Origin: Allobosea sp. Tri-44
GTDB taxonomy: Bacteria; Pseudomonadota; Alphaproteobacteria; Rhizobiales; Beijerinckiaceae
NCBI RefSeq assembly: GCF_004123845.1
Contig: NZ_NBDP01000018.1
Span: 1-64,000, forward strand
Direction: 5' to 3'
Length of the DNA: 64,000 bases
Below the pieces are notes generated by a model. It made no database searches and was not told the DNA's origin. It was given only the letters and a program-made list of their open reading frames with translations. Made by a program: the position numbers and the translations under genes. Each line of letters starts with the position of its first letter. Position 1 is the first letter of the stretch. Positions 26,487 to 35,410 of the stretch are shown piece by piece.

Positions 26487-26786
26487 TCAGGGCGCTACCG
26501 CGCCGCCGATCACCGAACCGTCATAGGCATTGAGATCGAGGGTCACCTCGACGCCGCCCTGGGCGCGCCCGGCGATCTCCCAGCGCCAGTCGGCGAGGGC
26601 AATTTCCTCGACATGGACGAGGCCATGCTTGAAGGCAATCGAGCGAGCTTGCGCCTCGCTGATCCTTTGCTTGATGGCTGCCGCTCCTTGATTGTGGGAC
26701 GTGCTCTCGGCCCAGGCCGAAGCCGAAGCCTGCCCTGCCAGGCCCACTGCCAGGAGCAGTGCGGCCAGCATGGATAGTCTGGTCAT
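26487..26786 (-). CDS. PepSY-domain periplasmic protein
   Basis: A 99-residue protein with a clear signal peptide (MTRLSMLAALLLAVGLAGQASASA, cleavage about residue 24-27). The rest has the PepSY pattern: helix with QARSIAFKHGL followed by strands RWEIAGRAQGGVEVTLDLNAYDGSV. PepSY domains often inhibit peptidases or sense the envelope; the partner is unknown. It stands alone between ssrA and thyA, and its gene ends about 100 bases before the tmRNA promoter, so it might be co-transcribed through ssrA. Confidence 0.85.
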   Translation of the reverse strand: MTRLSMLAALLLAVGLAGQASASAWAESTSHNQGAAAIKQRISEAQARSIAFKHGLVHVEEIALADWRWEIAGRAQGGVEVTLDLNAYDGSVIGGAVAP

Positions 26787-27020
26787 GATACGGTCCTCAT
26801 CAGCCGGGCTTTTGATGGAGCATCGGATCGTTCCGGAAACCGGAAGCCGCCTTCGTCCGATGCTCCAAGCGCAAGCCCGAAGCGCCCCTTCTGTTCATCA
26901 GGCATTCAGATTGGGGCGGCCTCGCGGCATTGCAATATCCCGGTCGTTCACGATCCCTGTCATTATCGTGAGAGCTGTGGGAGAAGCTGCGCTGACAGAG
27001 CCGGAATCGTGGAGGCGGAA

Positions 27021-27923
27021 GTGGTCCGCAGGCATCCAGAGCAGCAATATCTCGACCTCGTCGACGAGGTGTTGAGCAGCGGCGACGAGAGGATCGACCG
27101 GACCGGCGTCGGCACGCGTTCCATCTTCGGAGCCATGGCGCGCTTCGACCTTTCGGACGGCACGGCGCCGATCCTCACCACCAAGCGCGTCTACTGGAAG
27201 ATCGCGGTGAAGGAGATGCTGTGGTTCCTGACCGGCCAGACCAATATCCAGCCGCTGGTTCGCGAGAATGTGCGGATCTGGACCGACTGGCCGCTCGCGA
27301 CCTATCGCCGCGAGACGGGCGAGGACATCTCACAGACGGATTTCGAGCGGCGCATTGCCGAGGATAACGATTTCGCCGCGCGCTGGGGCGATCTCGGTCC
27401 GGTCTATGGCAAGCAATGGCGGCGCTGGCTCGGCGCCGACGGACGCGAGCACGATCAGATCGCCGATCTGATCAGGACGCTTCGTACCAACCCGACCAGC
27501 AGGCGCATGCTCTTCCACGCCTGGAACGTGCCGGAGCTGAGCTCGATGGCGCTGCCGCCGTGCCACATGGTCTACCAATACCATGTCACGAGCGACGGGC
27601 GTCTCAACTCGCTGTGCTACCAGCGTTCGGCCGACCTGCTGCTCGGTGTCCCCTTCAACTGGGTCGGTGCGACCGCGCTGCAACTGATGATCGCGCAGCA
27701 GGCCGGTTTGCAGCCGGGCGACCTCGTCTGGTTCGGCGGCGATGTTCACCTCTACCTCAACCATCTCGCGCAGGCGCAGGGACAGCTGGAGCGGGAGCCG
27801 CGCCCGTTCCCGACGATGCGGCTGACCCGCCAGGCCGCCAGCATCGACGACTACCGGATCGAGGATTTCGAGGTCGAGGGCTATTCGCCCCACGCCGCCA
27901 TCAAGGCCGACGTCGCGGTCTGA
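27021..27923 (+). CDS. thyA: Thymidylate synthase
   Basis: Converts dUMP to dTMP with methylenetetrahydrofolate. The catalytic Cys is in LPPCHMVYQYHV, with folate and dUMP motifs RTGVGTRSIFG, TTKRVYWK, RSADLLLGVPFNW and GDVHLYLNH. A GTG at 27009 opens the frame, but the GTG at 27021 has GGAGGCGGAA just before it and gives the usual N-terminus VRRHPEQQYLDLVDEVL, 300 residues. A longer insert (ETGEDISQTDFERRIAEDNDFA) than in E. coli is seen in the small domain. The partner folA is 20 kb away. Confidence 0.95.
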   Translation: MVRRHPEQQYLDLVDEVLSSGDERIDRTGVGTRSIFGAMARFDLSDGTAPILTTKRVYWKIAVKEMLWFLTGQTNIQPLVRENVRIWTDWPLATYRRETGEDISQTDFERRIAEDNDFAARWGDLGPVYGKQWRRWLGADGREHDQIADLIRTLRTNPTSRRMLFHAWNVPELSSMALPPCHMVYQYHVTSDGRLNSLCYQRSADLLLGVPFNWVGATALQLMIAQQAGLQPGDLVWFGGDVHLYLNHLAQAQGQLEREPRPFPTMRLTRQAASIDDYRIEDFEVEGYSPHAAIKADVAV

Positions 27924-28193
27924 GCCCGGCTGGGGCGTGCACCTGATTAAGACTAAGCGCGCTGTCGTCCCCATCGCCCGCAAGATCGCCGTTCTTCGAT
28001 CGCATGTGGTCGACGGCGCCGACTTCCGGCTGGGATCGGAGGCTGCGGCATGACCTGAGCCCCTTCCGCTCAACCGATCCTGGCCGCATCGTCCCAGCCC
28101 CCGCCCCGGAGCAGATGGTTCAATGGCCCTCCGGAACGCGGACGCCACGTAAACCGCGACGGCTACAGGCGCCATTCGACCGTCTCGGAGACG

Positions 28194-29588
28194 TCAGATC
28201 CCTTTCGGCGGTTCTGCGCGGCAAACCTTCATCTCTTGCAAGACGTAAGCGGCTTTCAGGCAGAGATCTTCTCGCCAGGGCGGAGCAATCAGCTGGACGC
28301 CGATCGGCAGCCCGTCACCAGCGACTGGCACCGCCGCGACCGGCAGGCCGATACACGAAATCGGCTGGGTGAAGATTCCGAGACTTGGGCGCAGCGGCAG
28401 GATCTCGCCTCTCATCGCCAGCGTCTTCTGACCGACCAGCGGAGCCGGACAGGGTGTCGCGGGTGCGATGATCAGGTCGACCTCCTCGAACACCTGCATC
28501 ATCTCGTCATGGAACCAGCGGCGCGCCCGTTGCGCCTGGATGTACCAGGCCGCCGGCAGCATCGCGCCGGCAAGGAAACGGTCACGCGTATCGGGATCGA
28601 AATCGTCCGCCCGCTCCCGCAGGCGCCCGAGATGGAGCGCCGAGCTCTCGGCGTTGGTGATCAGGAAGGCCGCCGCCCGCGCGATCGGCGCGCCGTCGAG
28701 CGCGATGGTCCGTGTCGCGGCGAGCGCCCGCGCCACGGCGCTGACCGCGACCGCCGCTTCCGGCATGCCCTCGGTCGCGAAATGCCCGCCCGCCACGGCG
28801 ATCCGCAGGCCTGCCACGCCATTGGCCAACCGCGCCGAGACCGGCTCGACCGGTCGCGCCGTGCAGGCTGGATCTCCCCCATCCGGCCCCTGCAGCAGAT
28901 CGTAGGCGAGAGCAAGATCAGTGACATCGCGCGCGAACGGGCCGAGATGGTCGAGCGAGTCGCAGAACGGAAAGCTGCGCGTGCGCGGCAAGCGGCCATA
29001 GGTCGGTTTCAAGCCGAACACGCCGCATAGCGAGGATGGCACGCGGATCGAGCCGTTGGTGTCCGAGCCCAGCGAGATCGGCGCCATGCCGGCCGCCGTT
29101 GCCGCGCCGGAGCCCGAGGACGAGCCACCGGCCATGCGCACGAGGTCGTGCGGATTGCGGCAAGGGCCGTCATGGGCGTTCTCACCCGTGAAGTCATAGG
29201 CGTATTCGCCCATGTTGAGCCCGCCGATCAGCACGGCGCCGGCCGCCGTCAGACGCTCGATCAGTACAGCATCGCGCCGGGCGGGAGCCCGCTCGCGGTT
29301 GATCTTCGAGCCCGCCCGCGTCGGCAAGCCTTCGATGTCGAACAGGTTCTTGGCGGCAAAGGGCACGCCGGCGAGCGGCCCGAGCGGCTCGCCGGCGGCG
29401 CGGGCCCTGTCGATTGCCGCCGCCTGGGCAAGTGCGCGCGCGGCCGTCAGATCGGTGAAGGCGTTGACCTCGCGGTCGACCCTGTCGATGCGTTCGAGGA
29501 AGGCGAGGGTCACGGCCTCGGCACCGACCTCGCCCGACCTGACCTGCGCCGCGATCCGATGCGCTGGTGCAAAGACGTCGATGCTCAC
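28194..29588 (-). CDS. atzE: AtzE-type amidase (1-carboxybiuret hydrolase subunit family)
   Basis: A 464-residue amidase-signature enzyme. The Ser-cisSer-Lys triad is visible: Lys in VPFAAKNLFDI, cis-Ser in MAGGSSSGSGAATAAG and nucleophile in GSDTNGSIRVPS. It belongs to the AtzE/HpxY group: GTG start overlaps the AtzG-like stop by four bases. In Pseudomonas sp. ADP, AtzE with AtzG hydrolyses 1-carboxybiuret; HpxY/HpxX homologues act on oxalurate. The surrounding allophanate hydrolase and biuret-hydrolase-like genes favour a biuret-type substrate here. The frame extends to 29831 but only the GTG gives a normal N-terminus. Confidence 0.88.
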   Translation of the reverse strand: MSIDVFAPAHRIAAQVRSGEVGAEAVTLAFLERIDRVDREVNAFTDLTAARALAQAAAIDRARAAGEPLGPLAGVPFAAKNLFDIEGLPTRAGSKINRERAPARRDAVLIERLTAAGAVLIGGLNMGEYAYDFTGENAHDGPCRNPHDLVRMAGGSSSGSGAATAAGMAPISLGSDTNGSIRVPSSLCGVFGLKPTYGRLPRTRSFPFCDSLDHLGPFARDVTDLALAYDLLQGPDGGDPACTARPVEPVSARLANGVAGLRIAVAGGHFATEGMPEAAVAVSAVARALAATRTIALDGAPIARAAAFLITNAESSALHLGRLRERADDFDPDTRDRFLAGAMLPAAWYIQAQRARRWFHDEMMQVFEEVDLIIAPATPCPAPLVGQKTLAMRGEILPLRPSLGIFTQPISCIGLPVAAVPVAGDGLPIGVQLIAPPWREDLCLKAAYVLQEMKVCRAEPPKGI

Positions 29589-29809
29589 GCCGTCGCCCCC
29601 GGCCCAGCCGCCCCGGGCCGGAAAACCGGCGCGAGTTCGAGGGTATCCTCGGCGACCGGCGCCGCCTGCACGATCTTCGCCATTGCCTCGGCCGCAGCCA
29701 GGAACCGGATCACGCCCTGGCGCTGCTCCGGCGTGATCGCAAGACCCAGCGCCGGCGCCATCGTATCGAGATGGGCGGCCGGATCGAACTCCTGCTTCGC
29801 CTCGCTCAT
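29585..29809 (-). CDS. atzG: AtzG-like small subunit (DUF4089)
   Basis: A 74-residue protein, related to GatC-type small subunits: LDTMAPALGLAITPEQRQGVIRFLAAAEAMAKIV, then a flexible Ala/Pro tail. In the cyanuric acid pathway AtzG binds AtzE and is needed for its folding. The ATG overlaps the permease stop, and its stop overlaps the atzE start, so all three are translationally coupled. The pair AtzG-AtzE is a strong signature on its own. Confidence 0.88.
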   Translation of the reverse strand: MSEAKQEFDPAAHLDTMAPALGLAITPEQRQGVIRFLAAAEAMAKIVQAAPVAEDTLELAPVFRPGAAGPGATA

Positions 29810-31419
29810 TCCGCCGGCTCCAGCCGAGCATGCGGCTCGCTCGTCATCGTTTTCGGCGAATCTTCTCCCGCAAGCTGGCGCGCACAGAGCCAGAGGAAGC
29901 CCGCGACCATCGCATAGGCCAGGCTGATCGAGGGCGTGACGCCGAGTCCCTTGCCGATCCCGATCGCCTCGCCATGCATCAGGCCGAAATAGGTCAGCAC
30001 CGCCCCGGCGGCGGCGAAGGCGGCCGCGTTCAGGAATTGCTTCTCGATGACGAAGACCGCAATCGCGCCGAGGACGAGGCCGGAGAGGATGGCACCGCCG
30101 CCCATCAGCTCAAGCCCGTGATAGAGCACGCCCATATTGGCCATCTTGTCGATGCCGACGGCCGCCGCATTGGTGCCGGCCGCGCCGAGCGCGCCGTCGA
30201 TCAGCACCTTGGCCCAGGCGGCGAGATGCGGCGTCAGCGCGAGCACGATGGCGGGGGCGTGGCTGGCGGGCGTGGTCTGGAAGGCCTGCGCCCCGATCAG
30301 CATGCCGATATAGAGCAGGATCGGCGAGATCGCGACAATCGGCACCAGTGCCAGCAGCAGCGCGACGACGCCGAACCAGCAAAGCGCGGCGACGATCACC
30401 CCGGTCGCGGCCGAGTAGCCGATGCGTCCGCCCATCGCCTTCCAGCCGGGATGGCCGATATAGACCGCGTTGATGAAGGGGTTGCCCATCAGGCAGCCGA
30501 TCAGCGAGACGACGCCGTCGGCGGTCAGGACCCGCGTCGTCGGATAATGGTCGCCCGCCGCCTCGGCGCTCTCGACATTGTCCATCGCCTCGACGAGATC
30601 GTAGATGCCGAAAGGGATGGCCGTCACCAGGATGATGCCGAGATAGCTGAAGCCCGAGAAGACGTGGTCGACCGCCGGCAGCGGCAGCGAGAAGCCGAAA
30701 TTGGCGAAGGCCGCGCCGAGCCTGGCGAGGCTCATGCCGCCGACATCGAGCCCGAGCAGTGCTGCGCCCCAGGCGATCACCATGCCGAAGGCGATGGCGA
30801 CGAGCCCGGCCGGAATGCCGCGCGGATAGCGCACGCCGCCGAACCAGCTCACCAGGATGATGGCGAGGCAGGTCAGCCCGATCGCCGGCGTCAGGAAGAT
30901 CTCCAGCGCCGGCCGCATCGAGATGAAGGCGATCGAGACGCCGGCCAGCGTGCCGAGCAGGGCGGCGCGCGGCGTGATCTTGCGGACGAGCGGCGCGATG
31001 AAGCCGCCGATCATCAGGATGAAGCTCTGGAAGAAGACCCAGACCAGGCCGGCCTCCCAGCCCTTGACCGGGTCGCCGGTCATGCTCGCGATCGGCAGCA
31101 TGATCACGAAGGTGACCACGAACATGTGCGGCACGCTGATGCCCGAGGGCAGCGCGCAGACATCGTCGCGGCCGGTCTCCTTCGCCAGCTTCCAGGCGAG
31201 CCAGGCGTAATAGCCGGTCGAGAGCAGCATCATCAGCCCGAGCGCTGGCAGGATTCGCCCGAAGACGATCTGGCTCGGCATCTTGAGCACGAATTGCAGG
31301 AGGCCGGTCAGCACCAGAAGGTTGACCAGGATGTTGGTGCCGAAGCCGAACAGAGCGTTCCAGTCGCCGGGCGTCCAGAGCTTCGGTGACGCTGTCGTCG
31401 CGGTGGTCGTGGTCGCCAT
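29806..31419 (-). CDS. NCS2-family permease (xanthine/uracil type)
   Basis: A 537-residue integral membrane protein with about 12 to 14 hydrophobic segments. It shows NCS2 features, for example GSGIS-like ALPSGISVPHMF, PFGIYDLVEAMDNVESAEAAGDHYPTTRVL and GNPFINAVYIGHPGWKAMGGRIGYS. Such carriers bring in purines, pyrimidines or related ring and ureide compounds with protons or sodium. The start has GGGAGGGGAAG upstream. Placed between a biuret-hydrolase-like gene and atzG, it most likely imports the pathway substrate; which compound is unknown. Confidence 0.86.
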   Translation of the reverse strand: MATTTTATTASPKLWTPGDWNALFGFGTNILVNLLVLTGLLQFVLKMPSQIVFGRILPALGLMMLLSTGYYAWLAWKLAKETGRDDVCALPSGISVPHMFVVTFVIMLPIASMTGDPVKGWEAGLVWVFFQSFILMIGGFIAPLVRKITPRAALLGTLAGVSIAFISMRPALEIFLTPAIGLTCLAIILVSWFGGVRYPRGIPAGLVAIAFGMVIAWGAALLGLDVGGMSLARLGAAFANFGFSLPLPAVDHVFSGFSYLGIILVTAIPFGIYDLVEAMDNVESAEAAGDHYPTTRVLTADGVVSLIGCLMGNPFINAVYIGHPGWKAMGGRIGYSAATGVIVAALCWFGVVALLLALVPIVAISPILLYIGMLIGAQAFQTTPASHAPAIVLALTPHLAAWAKVLIDGALGAAGTNAAAVGIDKMANMGVLYHGLELMGGGAILSGLVLGAIAVFVIEKQFLNAAAFAAAGAVLTYFGLMHGEAIGIGKGLGVTPSISLAYAMVAGFLWLCARQLAGEDSPKTMTSEPHARLEPAE

Positions 31420-31434
31420 CTTCCCCTCCCGTTC

Positions 31435-32121
31435 CTAGGCCGCCTGGTCCTGCGCGGCGAGCGCCGCCAGCACGTCGTCCGTCGTCGAAACCCAGCCGAA
31501 GATCCCGCCCTGGGCCGCGATCATGCGCAGTCCGACCGCGTGGAACTCCGGGAAATAGGAGGCGCAGGCATCGCCCAGGACGAGGCAGCGATAGCCGCGG
31601 TCATTGGCCTCGCGCACGGTGGTGTGGACGCAGACCTCGGTGGTGACGCCGCAGACCAGCAATGTCTCGATGCCGCGATTGCGCAGCATCAGGTCGAGAT
31701 CGGTCTGGTAGAAGGCGCCCTTGCCGGGCTTGTCGATCACCGGCTCGTCGGCAAGCGGTGCCAGCGCCGGGACGATGTCGTGGCCGGCCTCGCCGCGGAT
31801 CAGGATGCGGCCCATCGGGCCCGGCGCGCCGATGCGCTTCTCAGGCGCGCCGCGCTCGACCTTGGCGCGCGGCGCATCGGAGAGATCGGGCCGGTGGCCC
31901 TCGCGGGTGTGGACGACGAGCATGCCGGCAGCGCGCGCCCGGGCGAGGATGCGCCGGCAGGGTTCGACTGCCGCCATCAGCAGCGAGACGTCGTTGCCGA
32001 GCGCCGCGCCGAAGCCGCCGGGTTCGAGAAAATCGCGCTGCATGTCGATGATCACCAGCGCCGCCCGCGCCAGGTCGACGCTGAGCGGGAATGGCTTCGC
32101 TGCGATCTCGGAGCGGCTCAT
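31435..32121 (-). CDS. Cysteine hydrolase, biuret hydrolase (BiuH)-like
   Basis: A 228-residue isochorismatase-fold amidohydrolase. The catalytic triad is in place: Asp26 (VIIDMQRDF), a Lys in IDKPGKGAF (131) and Cys164 in [35 protein letters not shown] and [15 protein letters not shown] closely follow the biuret amidohydrolase of Rhizobium, as I recall it, and differ from RutB or nicotinamidase. BiuH makes allophanate and ammonia from biuret. The frame goes to 32223 but ATG 32121 has GAGGCCGCC before it. First gene of the minus-strand unit and divergent from allophanate hydrolase, the next enzyme of the path. Confidence 0.86.
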   Translation of the reverse strand: MSRSEIAAKPFPLSVDLARAALVIIDMQRDFLEPGGFGAALGNDVSLLMAAVEPCRRILARARAAGMLVVHTREGHRPDLSDAPRAKVERGAPEKRIGAPGPMGRILIRGEAGHDIVPALAPLADEPVIDKPGKGAFYQTDLDLMLRNRGIETLLVCGVTTEVCVHTTVREANDRGYRCLVLGDACASYFPEFHAVGLRMIAAQGGIFGWVSTTDDVLAALAAQDQAA

Positions 32122-32328
32122 GGCGGCCTCCGTCGGGGCTGACGGAACGGGCTTTGCAAGGGCTGTGCCTGCCGGATCGCTTGCCCGGCCCTCGATGCGC
32201 GCGACCCTGGGAATGCCCGCCATGGCTTTGAAATGTCGACGAGTCCCGCCTGCGCCTACCGCCGCACCCTTATGGAGGAGGTCGCGAAAGCCTCATTGGC
32301 AACCGCAGCGGCCACCCTCTCGTCGGAA

Positions 32329-32351
32329 GCATGCATAATCTTTGCATGCAA
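32329..32351. promoter_or_regulatory. Putative GntR operator in the biuH-atzF intergenic region
   Basis: TTGCATGCAA (32342-32351) is a perfect palindrome and a second GCATGC half (32329-32334) stands upstream in the same phase. GntR/FCD regulators usually bind such A/T-flanked palindromes. A related pair of sites occurs before the ABC transporter gene (40908-40950). The site is 54 bases before the atzF start. Confidence 0.5.
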
Positions 32352-32404
32352 TGACCAATAAATTGCCTAACAGATAGGCTGACCCAAGAAATGGACATGA
32401 TCTC

Positions 32405-34204
32405 GTGCCGACGCTGACCAGCATCCTTTCCAGCCACCATGACGGCAGCCGCACGATCGCCGAGACGGTCTCTGCCGCCTATGCCCGCCTGCGCGCCCAT
32501 GCCGACGAGGCCCTGTTCATCAGCTTGAAGCCGGAAGCGGACGCGCTGGCCGAGGCGGAGCACCTTCAGGCGGACGGGCCGCAGGGGCGCCTGCTCTGGG
32601 GCGTGCCGGTTGCGGTGAAGGACAATATCGACGTCGCCGGGCTCGCCACCACCGCCGCCTGCCCGGCCTATGCGTATGAGCCACGGCAGGACGCCAGCGC
32701 CGTCGCGCGGCTCAAGGCGGCCGGCGCGATCATCCTGGGCAAGACCAATCTCGACCAGTTCGCGACCGGGCTCAACGGCACCCGCTCGCCTTACGGAACA
32801 CCTCGCAACGCTTTGCGCGCCGATCTCGTCCCCGGCGGCTCGAGCTCGGGGTCGGCGAGCGCGGTCGCGGCCGGCATCGTCCCGGTCGCGCTCGGTACCG
32901 ACACGGCAGGTTCGGGCCGCATCCCGGCCGGCCTGCAGAATCTCGTCGGCCTCAAGCCGAGCCTCGGCCTCGTCCCGACCGCCGGCGTCGTGCCGGCCTG
33001 CCGTACGCTCGATTGCGTCTCCGTCTTCGCGTTGACGGTCGAGGATGCCTGGCTCGTCCTGCAGGCCATGGCCGGCCCGGATGCGAGCGACCCGTTCTCC
33101 CGGCCTGTCCCGTTCGGGCGGCTCGGTGCCTGCCCGTCGCAGTTGCGGCTCGGTGTGCCGGGCGAGCGGGATCTCGACTTTGCTGGCGACGATGCGGCGC
33201 GCGCGAATTTCGAGCAGGCGCTCGCGCGGGCGCAGGGCCTCGGCGCCGAGATCGTGCCCATCGACATGATGCCGTTCTACGAGACGGCCCGGCTGCTCTA
33301 TGACGGACCTTGGGTCGCCGAGCGCTGGCTCGCCATCCGCGATCTCCATGAGCGCGCTCCGGAGGCGATCCTGCCGGTGATCCGCGCCGTCATCGCCGGC
33401 AAGCCCTTGCCCGACGCCGCGGCGACCTTCCTCGCCCGCTACCGTCTCGCCGAGCTTGCCCTTGCCGCCCGTTCCGCGCTGAAGGGCATCGATGCGCTGA
33501 TGGTGCCGACGGCGCCGCGTCCGGTGACCTTGGCAGAGATGGAGGCCGACCCGATCGGGGCCAATTCGCTGCTCGGCCGCTACACCAATTTCGTCAACCT
33601 GCTCGACATGTGTGCGCTTGCCATCCCAGCCAGCCTCGCTGCGGACGGAACCGCGAGTGGCGTCACCTTCATCGCGCCGGGCGGCCAGGATGCGGCGCTG
33701 GCCGGGATCGGCAGCGCCTTCCACGCCGCGTCCGGCCTGCCGCTGGGGGCGACCGGTGAGCCACACCAGATTCCGGTCGCGCGCCCCGTCACGGCCGGAC
33801 CCGGCGCGGTCGAGATCGCGGTCGTCGGCGCCCATCTCTCCGGCATGCCGCTCAACGGCGAATTGACGGCGCTCGGCGGCAGTTTCCTGCGTGCGACGAC
33901 GACCACGCCGGACTATCGCCTCTTCGCCTTGCCGGGCGGGCCGCCGGCGCGGCCCGGCCTGCTGCGGGTGCGTCCCGGCGCAGGCGCGCCGATCGCGCTC
34001 GAGGTCTGGTCGCTGCCGGTCGCGGGCTTCGGCGGCTTCGTCGCCGGCATACCCGCGCCGCTCGGCATCGGCACGCTCGCGCTCGCCGACGGCACGCAGG
34101 TCAAGGGCTTCCTCTGCGAGGCGGTTGCAACGAACGACGCCCGCGACGTCACCGATTTCGGCGGCTGGCGCGCCTTCATCATGGCGCAGGCGAGCGCGGC
34201 CTAA
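32405..34204 (+). CDS. atzF: Allophanate hydrolase
   Basis: An amidase-signature enzyme of 599 residues, matching AtzF/TrzF length (around 600). N-terminal amidase domain: Lys in VPVAVKDNIDVAG, cis-Ser in VPGGSSSGSASAVAAG and nucleophile Ser in GTDTAGSGRIPAG. The C-terminal domain from about residue 450 contains IAVVGAHLSGMPLNGEL and EVWSLPVAGFGGFVAGIPAPLGIGTLALADG, specific for allophanate hydrolase. It breaks allophanate down to ammonia and CO2 (through dicarboxyurea). No urea carboxylase gene is next to it, so allophanate must come from biuret or carboxybiuret. GTG 32405 is the only good in-frame start. Confidence 0.93.
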   Translation: MPTLTSILSSHHDGSRTIAETVSAAYARLRAHADEALFISLKPEADALAEAEHLQADGPQGRLLWGVPVAVKDNIDVAGLATTAACPAYAYEPRQDASAVARLKAAGAIILGKTNLDQFATGLNGTRSPYGTPRNALRADLVPGGSSSGSASAVAAGIVPVALGTDTAGSGRIPAGLQNLVGLKPSLGLVPTAGVVPACRTLDCVSVFALTVEDAWLVLQAMAGPDASDPFSRPVPFGRLGACPSQLRLGVPGERDLDFAGDDAARANFEQALARAQGLGAEIVPIDMMPFYETARLLYDGPWVAERWLAIRDLHERAPEAILPVIRAVIAGKPLPDAAATFLARYRLAELALAARSALKGIDALMVPTAPRPVTLAEMEADPIGANSLLGRYTNFVNLLDMCALAIPASLAADGTASGVTFIAPGGQDAALAGIGSAFHAASGLPLGATGEPHQIPVARPVTAGPGAVEIAVVGAHLSGMPLNGELTALGGSFLRATTTTPDYRLFALPGGPPARPGLLRVRPGAGAPIALEVWSLPVAGFGGFVAGIPAPLGIGTLALADGTQVKGFLCEAVATNDARDVTDFGGWRAFIMAQASAA

Positions 34205-34956
34205 CCGGTGCCCACTTCCGCATAGCTCCGGAACGCGTCGCGCACGATGCCGATATGGGCGCGCATCGCCGCTGACGCTCCGGCCTGGTCGCCGCGCAGG
34301 ATCGCCTGCACGATCAGATCGTGCTCGGTATAGGATCCGCCCAGGCGGCCGGCGGCGCGGAACTGGGCGCGGCGGAAAGGCGCAACGCGAGCCCGCGTCA
34401 TCAGGGCCAACTCGGCCAGATAGCTGTTGTGCGATCCGGCATAGATCGCCGCGTGGAAGGCCTCGTTCTTCTCATGATAGCGCGCCGGATCGCCCTTCTG
34501 GACGAGCAGGCGCAACGCCTCATGCAGCGTCTCGAGCCCACGACGCTCGCCGACCGTCATGTTACGGGCGGCAAGCCCGGCGCAGAGCGCCTCGAGCTCG
34601 GCCATCGCCTCGAACATGTCGTTGAGTTCGCGCGGCGTCGGCAGGGCGACGACGGCCCCGCGATGCGGGCGGACGCGGACCAGCCCGGAGGCGGAAAGCT
34701 GGCGGATCGCTTCCCGGACCGGCGTGCGCGAAACACCGAAACGAGCAGCGAGGTCCTGCTCGTCGAGCGGCGTGCCCGGTTCCAGCACGCCCGAGACGAT
34801 CTCGTCGGCGAGCCTGGCCCGTAGCGTCTCGGTCCTGGTGCGCGGCTGCGATGCCGGCTTCGGCTGGTCGGAAAGGACGGCTTGGCGCGGCATCGATTGC
34901 GTCCGGGGCGGCGGATTCGCCTCGCCGTTCTTAGCAGGCGGGAACCGCAGCGTCAT
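34201..34956 (-). CDS. GntR-family regulator (FadR/FCD subfamily)
   Basis: A 251-residue repressor-type protein. Residues about 45-110 are the winged helix (LRARLADEIVSGVLEPGTPLDEQDLAARFGVSRTPVREAIRQLSASGLV), followed by an FCD all-helical ligand domain (EAMAELEALCAGLAARNM, RYHEKNEAFHAAIY, EHDLIVQAILRGD) with metal or carboxylate ligand residues. It overlaps the end of atzF by four bases and belongs to the downstream unit of the ABC transporter. It is the probable regulator of the whole nitrogen-scavenging block. An ATG at 34893 is an alternative start. Confidence 0.92.
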   Translation of the reverse strand: MTLRFPPAKNGEANPPPRTQSMPRQAVLSDQPKPASQPRTRTETLRARLADEIVSGVLEPGTPLDEQDLAARFGVSRTPVREAIRQLSASGLVRVRPHRGAVVALPTPRELNDMFEAMAELEALCAGLAARNMTVGERRGLETLHEALRLLVQKGDPARYHEKNEAFHAAIYAGSHNSYLAELALMTRARVAPFRRAQFRAAGRLGGSYTEHDLIVQAILRGDQAGASAAMRAHIGIVRDAFRSYAEVGTG

Positions 34957-34980
34957 GCACGGGGCGGCGGCAGGCCGGGA

Positions 34981-35361
34981 TCATTCGGCGATCACGCTGA
35001 CATGGGCGGCGACCACTCGCCAGCCTTCGGGAAACTTCACCCAGGTCTGGCTCTGGCGGCCGACCTTTCCGAGCATCGAGGCGCGGCGGAACAGCGTGTT
35101 GGCGGTGGCCATCGCCTCGCCATAGCTGGTGATGACGGTGCGTTCCAATACGCGTTCCAGGCCGGCGGGCGAGCGCGCCGAACGGAAGGCGGCGATCTCG
35201 GCATGGCCGTAGAGATTCTCGGCGACGCCATAGCGCAGCGTGGCCGGACTGTTCTTGAACAGCCGGTCGAGCGTGGCCACGTCGTTGGCCGTCAGCGCGC
35301 GCTCGTACTCGGCGAAAGCGGCCTCGACTTCGGCCAGCACGGCCGGGTCGTTGATCGTCAT
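34981..35361 (-). CDS. atzH: AtzH/HpxZ-like protein (DUF3225, SnoaL-like fold)
   Basis: A 126-residue NTF2-like protein: [60 protein letters not shown] is typical of DUF3225. In the cyanuric acid gene cluster it is AtzH, reported to promote decarboxylation or amide hydrolysis of carboxylated biuret and malonate-type compounds; in the oxalurate cluster it is HpxZ. It follows the ABC transporter ATPase gene and precedes the GntR gene, so it ties the transporter unit to the amidase unit on the other side. Confidence 0.85.
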   Translation of the reverse strand: MTINDPAVLAEVEAAFAEYERALTANDVATLDRLFKNSPATLRYGVAENLYGHAEIAAFRSARSPAGLERVLERTVITSYGEAMATANTLFRRASMLGKVGRQSQTWVKFPEGWRVVAAHVSVIAE

Positions 35362-35410
35362 CGGTGTTTCCTCATCCAGTCATCGTCTCCTGCGCAACCC
35401 ACGCTCCCCC

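Noticed and set aside
27924..28193. Gap between thyA and the amidase gene searched for an RNA or small gene
   Set aside because: No ribosome site with a credible frame, no tRNA-like or hairpin-plus-T-run structure was seen.
29830..31389. 519-codon frame opposite the NCS2 permease gene
   Set aside because: Arg/Asp/His-rich shadow; the permease on the other strand has clear transmembrane pattern and overlapping operon partners.
32329..32351. Palindrome considered as a transcription terminator
   Set aside because: No GC-rich stem and no T run; an operator is the better reading.
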